40,876 nucleotides of DNA, from contig JBARRQ010000061.1 of assembly GCA_049644305.1 (NCBI GenBank), forward strand, positions 1 to 40,876, in the 5' to 3' direction. Each line of letters opens with the position of its first letter. Within the stretch, counting starts at the first letter, position 1. The translations under genes were made by a program, and so were the position numbers. The notes beneath the pieces are model-generated. The model saw only the letters and a program-made list of their open reading frames with translations, was not told the origin of the DNA and did not search any database. Origin of the DNA: AC-32 sp049644305 (GTDB lineage Bacteria; Actinomycetota; Thermoleophilia; Gaiellales; Gaiellaceae). This document shows, in pieces, positions 1 to 6,597 of this stretch.

Positions 1-321
1 GAGAGGAGGAGCTTTGTCGTGCCCCGGCCCTTTCGCGCGCACCAGCTGGTCTCCTCCCCTTGGTGCCTGCACATACGTCGAAGCTCGCCCGGCGTGCGAA
101 TGATTCGCCAGACCATGTAAAGGCCCAGGACGCCATTGGTGTTTCTTCTCCAGGCGGGCACTGGTACGAAACTCGCGGTCACCGCGAGGTGCGGTCTGGC
201 CGCACCGACTGCGAAGGAGCGCCGCCGAACCGCTGAGCAGGAGTGCGGCGGGCGACGCTTGCGGATGCCGATGCGCGCGTCCGGCAACAAGGCCGGCGCT
301 CTTGCGCGTCAGGCGTCCGAT
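1..321. other. No supportable gene at the left edge
   Basis: This stretch holds no reading frame that I can defend. A minus-strand ATG at 136 stays open to the window edge with a weak GGAG about 11 bases upstream, but its translation (starting MASWAF) shows no recognisable motif and soon becomes low complexity. Plus-strand frames here run antisense to the small peptide gene and look like shadows. The region may be the 3' untranslated part of the leftward peptide transcript or an intergenic spacer. I see no clear terminator, repeat or RNA gene. Confidence 0.5.
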
Positions 322-447
322 CTAGTGTCCGTCGAACCAGCTGCCGGGGCCGCCAAGAAAGTGCATGGGGCCTCGGAGCGCGGCCTCGAGGAAGAACGCC
401 AGTGTGGACAGCGAAACGACGAGAGAGATGAGGCGTGCTTTTGTCAT
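322..447 (-). CDS. Candidate secreted signalling propeptide (41 aa) behind the HTH-TPR regulator
   Basis: The ORF runs ATG to TAG. A near-perfect Shine-Dalgarno (AAGGAGGT, complement of 451-458) sits 3 bases before the ATG, the best in this part of the window. The product starts MTKARLISLV, continues as a hydrophobic stretch (residues about 6-24, including LSTLAFF), and ends in a glycine-rich polar tail, GGPGSWFDGH. A short basic N-terminus, hydrophobic core and small tail resemble a signal peptide with a mature peptide of about 15-20 residues; a cut near LEA-A (residues 20-23) is possible. It begins 18 bases after the stop of the HTH-TPR regulator on the same strand, so the two should be cotranscribed. 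In RRNPP systems (PlcR/PapR, NprR/NprX, AimR/AimP) a propeptide of 40-50 residues lies next to its TPR receptor. The role of pheromone precursor is inference. The alternative is a small single-pass membrane protein. Confidence 0.6.
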   Translation of the reverse strand: MTKARLISLVVSLSTLAFFLEAALRGPMHFLGGPGSWFDGH

Positions 448-465
448 GTCACCTCCTTCATCGGC

Positions 466-1857
466 TTAGAAGCGGACATCCTGTAGGGCTTCCGCGGCTT
501 TGCGATACAGCCGTGCGGCAGTCGTGTCGTCGCCGCGGCGGCCGGCCAGGTCGCCTTGCGCCATCCACGCCGCGGCGCGGTGGCTGATCGATTCGAGTTG
601 ATCTGCACTCGCCTCGGCACCGAGCAGCGTTTCGTGCGCTTCGTCGAGGCGTCCCTGCTCCATCAACGCGCGGCCGAGCACGAGCTGGGTCGGCGCGATG
701 TCGAGAAGGAAATCTTCGCGGCCTTCGAGGAGATCCAGCGCGTGCCGCGCCTCCTCCTCGGCCGTCTCCACCTGACCGGTCATCAGGTGCACGTGCGCGA
801 GCGACGAGACGACGTTGGCCGCCTCGGCCTCGCTGCCCTTGTCGAGGAGCACGCGGTAGGCGCTCTTCAGGTCCTCGACCGCCTTCTCCGGCTTGCCGAG
901 CTGGAAGTTGAGCCCGCCGAGGTTGTTGAGGAGCCGGCCGACGTTGCGCTCGTCGTTTAGCTGCTCGTAGTAGGCCTTGGCCCGCTCGGCATAGCTACGG
1001 GCGAGGACCCAATGTCCCATCCGCTCCGAGACGAGAGACGCCTGGAAGTAGACATTCGCCATCGTGCGGTGGTCGTCCAGACCCTGCGCCAGCTCGAGAG
1101 CGCGCTCGACGTCCTCGCGCGCCGCCTCGAGATCGCGCTGGCGGCGGTAGCAGCGCGACCGCCAACCGAGAATCTCCGAGCGCAGCAGGTCGCACGGCAG
1201 CCCCGAGCCTTCGGCGAGCTTCAACCCCTCGCTGAACAGGGAAACGGCGGACGCAATGCTCGACAGGTGGTATCGGCAGACGCCCATCTGGAACAGCACT
1301 TGTGCCCGATCGACCTCCGAGAACCCGGCGCCGTCGGTGATCGTGCGGCAGCGCTCGAGGTGCTGCAGCGCCGCCCTGACCTCCCCTCGCTCCAGCCGCG
1401 CCCACCCTTCGGCTGAGAGCGCGCGATACTCGAGCTCGGGGGCGCCGGTAGCGAGGACGGCGGTCCGGGAGTTCTCGAGCTCCTCGATTGCCTCGTCGTA
1501 CTGGTGTGCGTTCGTGAGCGCCTCCGCCCGTGCGAGCATCGCCTCGACGCGACTCCGCTCGTCTGCGGAGACACCACGCTCGAGGAAGCCGGCGTCGACG
1601 CCGAGCCTTGCCGCCAGCCACTCGATCGTCTCGCGCGTGGGACGGGTTTTGCCGCGCTCGATCTGACTGACGTACTCCTTCGAGAAGCGCTCGCCGGCGA
1701 GGTCGCTCTGAGTCAAGCCCCCGGCGACGCGAAGCTGTCGAAGGCGCTCGCCCAGGCGGGCGCCGGCCGGATTGACGGCGGTCCTTGTCTGGGCGTTTAT
1801 GGAGACTCGGGGCATAGGCGTCTGATGAAGTGAAACGCATACTTGATTTCGGCGCAA
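466..1857 (-). CDS. XRE-type HTH regulator with a long TPR domain (RRNPP-like)
   Basis: About 463 residues. An XRE/Cro-type helix-turn-helix lies near residues 35-87 (LGERLRQLRVAGGLTQSDLA, then SKEYVSQIERGKTRPT). The rest is helical TPR-like repeats (for example NVGRLLNNLGGLNFQLGKPE, and a later EEARHALDLLEG unit). HTH plus C-terminal TPR is the architecture of peptide-responsive RRNPP regulators, though those are usually about 280-400 residues, so this is a large one. The TTG at 1857 is preferred because AAGGAG lies 4 bases upstream; the ATG at 1815 has no visible ribosome site but still precedes the HTH, and an ATG at 1890 also lacks one. The small peptide ORF follows after 18 bases. The upstream region carries a tandem ACTTGACTGA repeat, and another ACTTGA lies at 1841-1846 just inside the TTG start, so autoregulation is likely. 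The HTH-TPR call is firm; the peptide ligand is inferred. Confidence 0.88.
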   Translation of the reverse strand: MRRNQVCVSLHQTPMPRVSINAQTRTAVNPAGARLGERLRQLRVAGGLTQSDLAGERFSKEYVSQIERGKTRPTRETIEWLAARLGVDAGFLERGVSADERSRVEAMLARAEALTNAHQYDEAIEELENSRTAVLATGAPELEYRALSAEGWARLERGEVRAALQHLERCRTITDGAGFSEVDRAQVLFQMGVCRYHLSSIASAVSLFSEGLKLAEGSGLPCDLLRSEILGWRSRCYRRQRDLEAAREDVERALELAQGLDDHRTMANVYFQASLVSERMGHWVLARSYAERAKAYYEQLNDERNVGRLLNNLGGLNFQLGKPEKAVEDLKSAYRVLLDKGSEAEAANVVSSLAHVHLMTGQVETAEEEARHALDLLEGREDFLLDIAPTQLVLGRALMEQGRLDEAHETLLGAEASADQLESISHRAAAWMAQGDLAGRRGDDTTAARLYRKAAEALQDVRF

Positions 1858-1931
1858 GTGTCTCCTTGGAGGATCCCTCAAAAAGGTCATGTCTGTGCCG
1901 GAAAGCGAGTGAATCAGCCAACCGAAAAATC

Positions 1932-1954
1932 ACTTGACTGAGGTACTTGACTGA
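1932..1954. promoter_or_regulatory. Tandem 10-bp direct repeat, putative regulator operator
   Basis: ACTTGACTGA occurs exactly twice, at 1932-1941 and 1945-1954, with a 13-bp period. A related inverted element, TCAGTC at 1975-1980, faces GACTGA at 1949-1954, and a further ACTTGA sits at 1841-1846. The second copy overlaps the -35 box of the divergent promoter. Placement between the HTH-TPR gene and that promoter suggests an operator for the regulator. This is inference from position and repetition only. Confidence 0.5.
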
Positions 1955-1975
1955 TTCGAAGACCAGGTCTATAGT
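1947..1975 (+). promoter_or_regulatory. Consensus-like housekeeping promoter, rightward
   Basis: TTGACT at 1947-1952 and TATAGT at 1970-1975 are separated by 17 bases, which matches the principal sigma factor consensus spacing. Transcription would start near 1982. No protein gene follows on this strand, only the structured region ending at the terminator at 2124-2158. The -35 box lies inside the second copy of the tandem ACTTGACTGA repeat, so a factor bound there would block or recruit polymerase. Confidence 0.6.
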
Positions 1976-1981
1976 CAGTCC

Positions 1982-2158
1982 ACCTTGCACCTAGCCGGAC
2001 GCCAGGCTTACGGATGCAAGGGGCGCGCCAGAGAGACGGCGACTAGGGCCCGGGGGTGTGGCTGGGCCGCAGAGCCAAGGCCTCCGGGTCGTCGCCTCTC
2101 AAGTAGGCGGGCACAACTCTCATAAAGCCCCCCGAGCCGCAGCGGGGGGCTTTTTTTT
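1982..2158 (+). ncRNA. Candidate small RNA of about 175 nt, unassigned family
   Basis: The region lies between a consensus promoter and a strong intrinsic terminator and holds no convincing ORF. A 5' hairpin pairs CCTTGCA (1983-1989) with TGCAAGG (2015-2021), with AGCC/GGCT inside. A long central hairpin pairs GAGA plus GGCGAC (2033-2036, 2038-2043) with GTCGCC plus TCTC (2091-2096, 2097-2100), continues as CCCGGGGG (2049-2056) with CCTCCGGG (2081-2088, one GU pair), and is capped by GGCT/AGCC (2060-2063, 2073-2076). The layout of two stem-loops and a terminator suggests a regulatory sRNA. I compared it by eye with 6S, SRP, c-di-GMP, ydaO, T-box and cobalamin motifs and saw no match. A ten-codon ORF (2014-2046) without a ribosome site lies inside it. 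Confidence 0.45.
2124..2158 (+). terminator. Strong intrinsic terminator
   Basis: GCCCCCC (2127-2133) pairs with GGGGGGC (2144-2150) around a 10-base loop, flanked by AAA on the left and followed by eight T residues (2151-2158). This is a textbook rho-independent terminator for rightward transcription. The T-run merges with the head of the first 185-bp repeat. Confidence 0.85.
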
Positions 2159-2338
2159 GCGCGGGGGAACCCCCTGGTTCCCCCGCGAGCCCCCTCCTTG
2201 CGCGCGGTCGCGCGCTTCAAGCGTTTCAGGAGCCGGCGGCTGGAGCTGCCGTGCAAGCGTTCTTGGCGTTTGTGAGCCTCTCGGCGGGCTGAGCCCGCCT
2301 TCGGCGGCGATCTCAGCTTTCCAACAGGGTTCTCAGAC
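2154..2338. repeat. 185-bp structured repeat, copy 1
   Basis: First of two tandem copies. The head TTTTTGCGCGGGGGAACC recurs at 2339. An 11-bp perfect inverted repeat (GCGGGGGAACC with GGTTCCCCCGC, loop CCCT, 2161-2186) comes first, then GCGCGC/GCGCGC around GGTC. Near the end, GGCGGGCTGAGCCCGCC and CCGCCTTCGGCGG (a UUCG-type loop) share bases and are mutually exclusive, while GCTGAG and CTCAGC (2289-2294, 2311-2316) could enclose the second. It encodes nothing recognisable. The structured, non-coding nature suggests a dispersed miniature element or RNA-level repeat; whether other copies exist in the genome cannot be seen here. Confidence 0.8.
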
Positions 2339-2520
2339 TTTTTGCGCGGGGGAACCCATGGTCCCCCGGATGCCCGCCCTGCGCGCGCTCGCGGGACTCA
2401 AGCGTTTCAGGAGCCGGCAACTGGAGCTGCCGTGCACGCGTTCTTGGCGTTGTGAGCCTCTCGGCGGGCTGAGCCCGCCTTCGGCGGCGGATCTCAGCTT
2501 TCCAACGGCGTCCTCAGTCT
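2339..2520. repeat. 185-bp structured repeat, copy 2
   Basis: Second tandem copy, about 5 bases shorter. Long blocks are identical or nearly so with copy 1: TTTTTGCGCGGGGGAACCC, then CAAGCGTTTCAGGAGCCGGC, CTGGAGCTGCCGTGCA, CGTTCTTGGCG, and GTGAGCCTCTCGGCGGGCTG onward to the final TCTCAGCTTTCCAAC. The first hairpin is degraded (GGGGGAACC, CAT, GGTCCCCC, with a bulge) and the GCGCGC arm is changed. The element's last bases overlap the 3' end and stop codon of the leftward TetR gene. Confidence 0.8.
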
Positions 2521-3122
2521 GGTTTGCCGGTCATCCAGCGGCGGCGGCTGGCGATGATCTCGTTGAATTCATCGCCTACAAGACCGCCGAGGCGGTGGTC
2601 GATGGTGCTGAGGAAGCCGAGGGAGACGAAGATCCAGGCTTCGGCGTCCGCGTCGCGGTCCGGGACGATGCCTCCGGCTTCCTGGGCGCGGCGGATGACG
2701 GCCGCGACGAACTCGTGCACCTCGCGCACCTGCTCTCTCAGCGCTCGACGGATTTCGGGGTCGTCCGCGGCCTCGGTCAGCGCCTGGATCCAGAGGTCGA
2801 CGAGGACGATTCGCGCGGCGGCCCGCGCCTCGATGTAGGCCTTGCCCATCGCCTTGAGCCAGTTCGAGGGATCTTGCTCTCGCTCGATGGCCTTCTCCCA
2901 GAGCGTCTGGACGCGCTCCCAGACTGCGTCGAGGCACGCGAGGTAGAGCTCGCGCTTGGACGCGAAGTGGCGGTAGAGGACGGGCTCGGTCACGCCGGTC
3001 TCGCGCGCGATCTGCGCCGTCGTCGAGCCGCGGTAGCTTCCCTTCGCGAAGACCCGGCAGGCAGTCTCGACTACGGCGGTCTTTCGCTGCTGCGCCGTCA
3101 GGCGGGGCCGCGTCTCCTTCAC
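2514..3122 (-). CDS. TetR/AcrR family transcriptional regulator
   Basis: 202 residues, typical length. The N-terminal DNA-binding domain is clear: TAQQRKTAVVETACRVFAKG, then STTAQIARETGVTEPVLYRH followed by FASKRELYLACLDAVWERV, the standard TetR helix-turn-helix at residues about 12-60. The C-terminal half is the helical ligand-binding domain, with no recognisable ligand signature. The start is GTG, overlapping the TGA of the upstream exporter gene (GTGA), so the two are translationally coupled. It probably represses its own operon from the palindrome near 4584-4613 and responds to an exporter substrate. Its stop codon falls within the end of the second 185-bp repeat. Confidence 0.93.
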   Translation of the reverse strand: MKETRPRLTAQQRKTAVVETACRVFAKGSYRGSTTAQIARETGVTEPVLYRHFASKRELYLACLDAVWERVQTLWEKAIEREQDPSNWLKAMGKAYIEARAAARIVLVDLWIQALTEAADDPEIRRALREQVREVHEFVAAVIRRAQEAGGIVPDRDADAEAWIFVSLGFLSTIDHRLGGLVGDEFNEIIASRRRWMTGKPD

Positions 3123-4561
3123 GCCGGGACCTCCTCGGGAACGCGGCTGAGCTCTTCCTCGTGCTCGGGCTTACGGAGCGTCACGACGGCGATCACCGCG
3201 GCGCTGAAGGCGATGCCGGAGGCGACTATGAGCGCACGCTGGAACCCGTCGACGAACTGCGGCACCGCGAGCGGGCTGGTCGGCGGGACGTGGACGAACG
3301 CCGCCACGATGGCGCCGATGATCGCGATCCCGAGTGAGCCGCCGACCTGGCGCATGCTGTTCAGCACCGCGGAGCCCACGCCGGCCTTGTCGACGGGAAC
3401 GGCGTGCATCGCCGTAGCAGTCGTCGGCGCCATCGACATCGCCATTCCCGCGCCGCCGATCAGGAGACCCGGGAAGATGTTCCAGAAGTTCGAGTACTGG
3501 TCGAGCTGGGCGAAGATGACGAGTGACCCGGCAACGAGCGTCATGCCCGATGCGATCAGCCAGCGCGGGCCGAACCGGTCGGTGAGACGGCCGGCGATCG
3601 GAGCGAGGATGACGATACAGAGGGTCATCGGCAAGAACGTCGCGCCCGCCTGGGTCGGCGAGTAATGCAGCACGTTCTGCACGTACAGCGAGACGTAGAA
3701 GAAGACACCGAACATCGCCAGGGCAACGAGGAGCATCACGGCGTTGGCGCCGGCAAACGTCGGGTTGCGGAAGAGCGAGAGATCGAGCATGGGGATGCGC
3801 TGGCGGAGCTCGAGCCAGACGAAGGCGACCAGGCCGGCGACCGCGAGCGCGAACAGCGCCAGGATTCGGGCCGACGTCCAGCCGTACTTGTTCGCCTCGA
3901 TCAACGCATACGTGAGGGCGAAGAGACCCAGCGCCGAGGAGGTCAGACCGGGGAGGTCGAGGCGCTGCTCGGCGGACGTGTCGCGGGACTCCCTGATCAC
4001 GACGCGGGCGACCACGATCGCGAGGATGCCAACCGGGATGTTGATGAAGAAGATCCAGCTCCAGCCGATGTGCTGGGTGATGACGCCTCCGAGGAGCGGG
4101 CCGATCGCGAGCGCGAGGGCGGAGACGCCCGCCCAGATCCCGATCGCCATTCCACGCTGGCGCGGCGGAAACGTGGCGGAGATGATCGACAGCGTCGAGG
4201 GGTTCATCAGGGCCGCCCCGACGCCCTGGACTACGCGTGCGCCGATCAGGAAGCCGGCGGTGGGTGCGAGGCCACAGGCAAGGGATGCGCCGGTGAAGAT
4301 CGCGAGGCCGACCATGAAGATCAGCCGTCTGCCGAGGAGGTCTGCGAGCTTGCCGCCGGTGAGCATGAGCACGGCGAAGGTGAGCGCGTAGCCGTTCACG
4401 ACCCACTCGAGCTCGGAGATGCCGATGTGCAGATTGCGCTGAATAGAGGGCAGCGCGACGTTCACGATCGTGTTGTCCAGCATGATCATGAAGAGGCCGA
4501 AGGCGACCGCCCACAGCGTCCACCACTTCCGGTTCTCCTCGGCGAAGATCCTCGCGCGCAC
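3119..4561 (-). CDS. MFS drug exporter, DHA2 (EmrB/QacA) family
   Basis: About 480 residues with around 14 hydrophobic segments, as expected of DHA2 proton-driven multidrug antiporters. Family signatures are visible: LDNTIVNVALPSIQ in the first segment, WVVNGYALTFA in the second, GGKLADLLGRR after it (motif A), and the antiporter motif around GPLLGGVITQHIGWSWIFFI. The start is placed at GTG 4561, preceded by AGGAGGGG; the ATG at 4606 would lie inside the operator palindrome. It is first in an operon with the TetR gene, which overlaps its stop. Substrate unknown. Confidence 0.93.
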   Translation of the reverse strand: MRARIFAEENRKWWTLWAVAFGLFMIMLDNTIVNVALPSIQRNLHIGISELEWVVNGYALTFAVLMLTGGKLADLLGRRLIFMVGLAIFTGASLACGLAPTAGFLIGARVVQGVGAALMNPSTLSIISATFPPRQRGMAIGIWAGVSALALAIGPLLGGVITQHIGWSWIFFINIPVGILAIVVARVVIRESRDTSAEQRLDLPGLTSSALGLFALTYALIEANKYGWTSARILALFALAVAGLVAFVWLELRQRIPMLDLSLFRNPTFAGANAVMLLVALAMFGVFFYVSLYVQNVLHYSPTQAGATFLPMTLCIVILAPIAGRLTDRFGPRWLIASGMTLVAGSLVIFAQLDQYSNFWNIFPGLLIGGAGMAMSMAPTTATAMHAVPVDKAGVGSAVLNSMRQVGGSLGIAIIGAIVAAFVHVPPTSPLAVPQFVDGFQRALIVASGIAFSAAVIAVVTLRKPEHEEELSRVPEEVPA

Positions 4562-4583
4562 ATCCCCTCCTGACTTGAAGTTA

Positions 4584-4613
4584 GCCCGCACTAGGTTAGC
4601 GGGCACTAGCCTA
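4584..4613. promoter_or_regulatory. Palindromic operator between exporter and acyl-CoA synthetase genes
   Basis: Two overlapping symmetric elements are present: GCCCGC (4584-4589) facing GCGGGC (4599-4604), and TAGGTTAG facing CTAGCCTA (about 4592-4613, one mismatch). GCACTAG also recurs directly at 4588 and 4603. The site lies 23 bases before the exporter start and 24 bases before the divergent synthetase start, so it is well placed to act as the TetR operator and could affect both genes. Binding is inferred. Confidence 0.55.
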
Positions 4614-4637
4614 AGGGGTCAAGTTACGCTTGCCGGC

Positions 4638-6578
4638 GTGGAGGTGATCTGGCGGCCGAGCGACGAGGTGCGGGAGCGCTCGAACGCGATGCGGCTCGCC
4701 CGCCGACTCGGCTTCGACGACTACTGGGAGCTCGTCCGCTTCTCCGCCGAGGAGCCTGAGCGGTTCTGGCCGGAAGCGATCGCGGACATGGGACTCGAGT
4801 TCTCGCGCCCGTGGGACTCTGTCGTCGACCTCTCAGCAGGGCCCGAGTGGGCGACCTGGTTCGTCGGCGGCAAGCTCAACCTGGCCTGGAACTGCGTCCA
4901 TCGCTGGGCCCAGACGGAGCGTGCCGACGCCGCGGCCGCCGTTTGGCAGAGCGAGGACGGCGTCCGGCGGGCCTTGACCTACGCCGAGCTCTCCGACGCC
5001 GTTACGCGGCTGGCCGAGGCGCTCTCGGCGCTGGGCGTGGAGGCCGGAGACCGGGTCGCGCTCTTCCTGCCGATGTCGCCTGAGGTCGCGATCGCGTCGC
5101 ATGCCTGCGCGCATCTGGGGGCGGTCCAGGTGCCAATCTTCTCGGGATTCGCGGCTCCCGCGGTGGCGGCGAGGCTGCAGCACTCCGAGGCGAAGGTGGT
5201 CGTAACGGCTGACGGCTCGCTGCGCAGAGGTCGCGAGGCGCCCATGAAGGAGCTCGTCGACGAGGCGCTGCGCGAGTCGCCGTCGGTCGAGCACGTTGTC
5301 GTCTGGCGGCGGCTCGGGAAAGAGGACGTGCCGATGCGTGCCGGCCGGGACGTCTACTGGGAGGACGCGGTGGCCGATTCACGCGGCGAGCTCGAGCCGC
5401 TCGAGGTCGACTCCGAGCATCCCTACCTGCTGACGTACACGTCGGGCACGACCGGCCCGCCCAAGGGCGTCCTCCACGTCCAGGGCGGCTTCCTCGTCTC
5501 GATCACGCGCGAGGTCGCCTACCAGGCGGACGCGCAGCCGGACGACGTGATCCATTTCGTCACGGACATGGGCTGGATCATGGGCCCGTGGGAGGTGGTT
5601 GGCGGGATGGCCCTCGGGTGCACAGTCGTGTACGCGGAGGGCGCTCCTGACTGGCCGGCGGCGGACCGGCTCTGGGGGCTCGTCGAGCGCGAGCGAGTGT
5701 CGATCCTCGGATTGTCTCCGACGCTGGTGCGGGCGCTGATCCCGCACGGCGCCGAGCTCGTTGAGCGGCACGATCTCTCGACGCTGCGCGTGCTGGTGAC
5801 GACCGGCGAGCCTTGGAACCCAGAGCCGTATCGCTGGCTCTTCGAGCGCGTCGGCGGGGGACGCTGCCCGATCATCAACTGCTCAGGCGGGACGGAGGTG
5901 GGCGCCTGTTTCCTCTCGCCGACTCCTGCGGTTCCGATCAAAGCGTGCTCTCTCGGCGGGCCCGCCCTCGGAATGGCGATGGACGTCGTCGACGCCGAAG
6001 GACGGCCGGTCCGCGGCGAGGTCGGCGAGCTCGTCTGCCGACGGCCGTTCCCGGGGATGACGCGCGGATTCTGGCGCGATCCCGAGCGATATCTCGATAC
6101 GTACTGGCGGCGGCTGCCGGGCGTGTGGGTTCACGGCGACTGGGCGCTCGTCGACGACGACGGCTACTGGTTCCTGCACGGTCGGTCCGACGACACGCTG
6201 AACATCGCGGGCAAGCGTCTCGGTCCTGCGGAGTTGGAATCGGCCGTCATCGCGCATCCGGCGGTGGCCGAGGCAGCCGCAGTCGGCGTTCCGCACGATG
6301 TGAAGGGCGAGGTCGCCTGGGTGTTCTGCGCGTTGGTTCCGGGGGTCGAGCCTTCCGACGAGCTGGCGGACGAGTTACGTGCGCTCGCGGGGGAGCAGCT
6401 CGGGAAGGCCTTTGCCCCGGAGCGGGTGCTGTTCGTCTCCGCGCTGCCGAAGACGCGCAGCGCCAAGATCGTCAGGCGCGCCGTCCGGGCGAAGGCGATA
6501 GGCGACGATCCCGGCGACCTCTCGTCGCTCGAGAACCCCGAGACGCTCGAGGAGATCGCCCAGGCCGCCCGGCCCTAG
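4638..6578 (+). CDS. AMP-forming acyl-CoA synthetase (acetyl-CoA synthetase-like)
   Basis: 646 residues, the length of acetyl/propionyl-CoA synthetases. The ATP-binding motif TYTSGTTGPPKG lies near residues 265-276, the A5-type segment NCSGGTEVG follows, the hinge and C-terminal motif reads HGRSDDTLNIAGKRLGPAE, and the conserved catalytic lysine is K610 in PKTRSAKIVRR. It lacks the usual WWQTE motif of true AcsA (compare the acsA gene at 19210-21165, which has WWQTETG), so a different short or branched carboxylate is likely. The start is GTG 4638, chosen because the ORF further upstream would cross the operator. Divergent from the exporter. Confidence 0.88.
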   Translation: MEVIWRPSDEVRERSNAMRLARRLGFDDYWELVRFSAEEPERFWPEAIADMGLEFSRPWDSVVDLSAGPEWATWFVGGKLNLAWNCVHRWAQTERADAAAAVWQSEDGVRRALTYAELSDAVTRLAEALSALGVEAGDRVALFLPMSPEVAIASHACAHLGAVQVPIFSGFAAPAVAARLQHSEAKVVVTADGSLRRGREAPMKELVDEALRESPSVEHVVVWRRLGKEDVPMRAGRDVYWEDAVADSRGELEPLEVDSEHPYLLTYTSGTTGPPKGVLHVQGGFLVSITREVAYQADAQPDDVIHFVTDMGWIMGPWEVVGGMALGCTVVYAEGAPDWPAADRLWGLVERERVSILGLSPTLVRALIPHGAELVERHDLSTLRVLVTTGEPWNPEPYRWLFERVGGGRCPIINCSGGTEVGACFLSPTPAVPIKACSLGGPALGMAMDVVDAEGRPVRGEVGELVCRRPFPGMTRGFWRDPERYLDTYWRRLPGVWVHGDWALVDDDGYWFLHGRSDDTLNIAGKRLGPAELESAVIAHPAVAEAAAVGVPHDVKGEVAWVFCALVPGVEPSDELADELRALAGEQLGKAFAPERVLFVSALPKTRSAKIVRRAVRAKAIGDDPGDLSSLENPETLEEIAQAARP

Positions 6579-6597
6579 AGACGTCTCGTACCGAGCT

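Noticed and set aside
1..136. Minus-strand ATG ORF at 136 running off the left edge
   Set aside because: Weak ribosome site, no motif and low-complexity tail; not enough sequence to support a gene.
322..1857. Toxin-antitoxin reading of the HTH gene and small hydrophobic ORF
   Set aside because: A small hydrophobic product beside an HTH gene could be a type I or II module, but a large TPR regulator of over 450 residues and the signal-like peptide fit RRNPP systems better.
2014..2046. Ten-codon ORF inside the candidate sRNA
   Set aside because: No ribosome site, and it lies in the hairpin regions; it is more likely chance than a leader peptide.
1982..2123. c-di-GMP, ykkC, T-box or 6S identity for the structured RNA
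   Set aside because: CCGCAGAGCC and GCCTCCGG superficially resemble c-di-GMP riboswitch blocks, but the conserved GGGCAAACC and GGGACGCAAAGCC elements are missing. No other family fitted.
2058..3665. A 535-codon rightward open frame through the repeats and antisense to TetR and the exporter
   Set aside because: It covers the terminator, both repeat copies and two clear leftward genes. Its translation has no family motif and arises from high GC.
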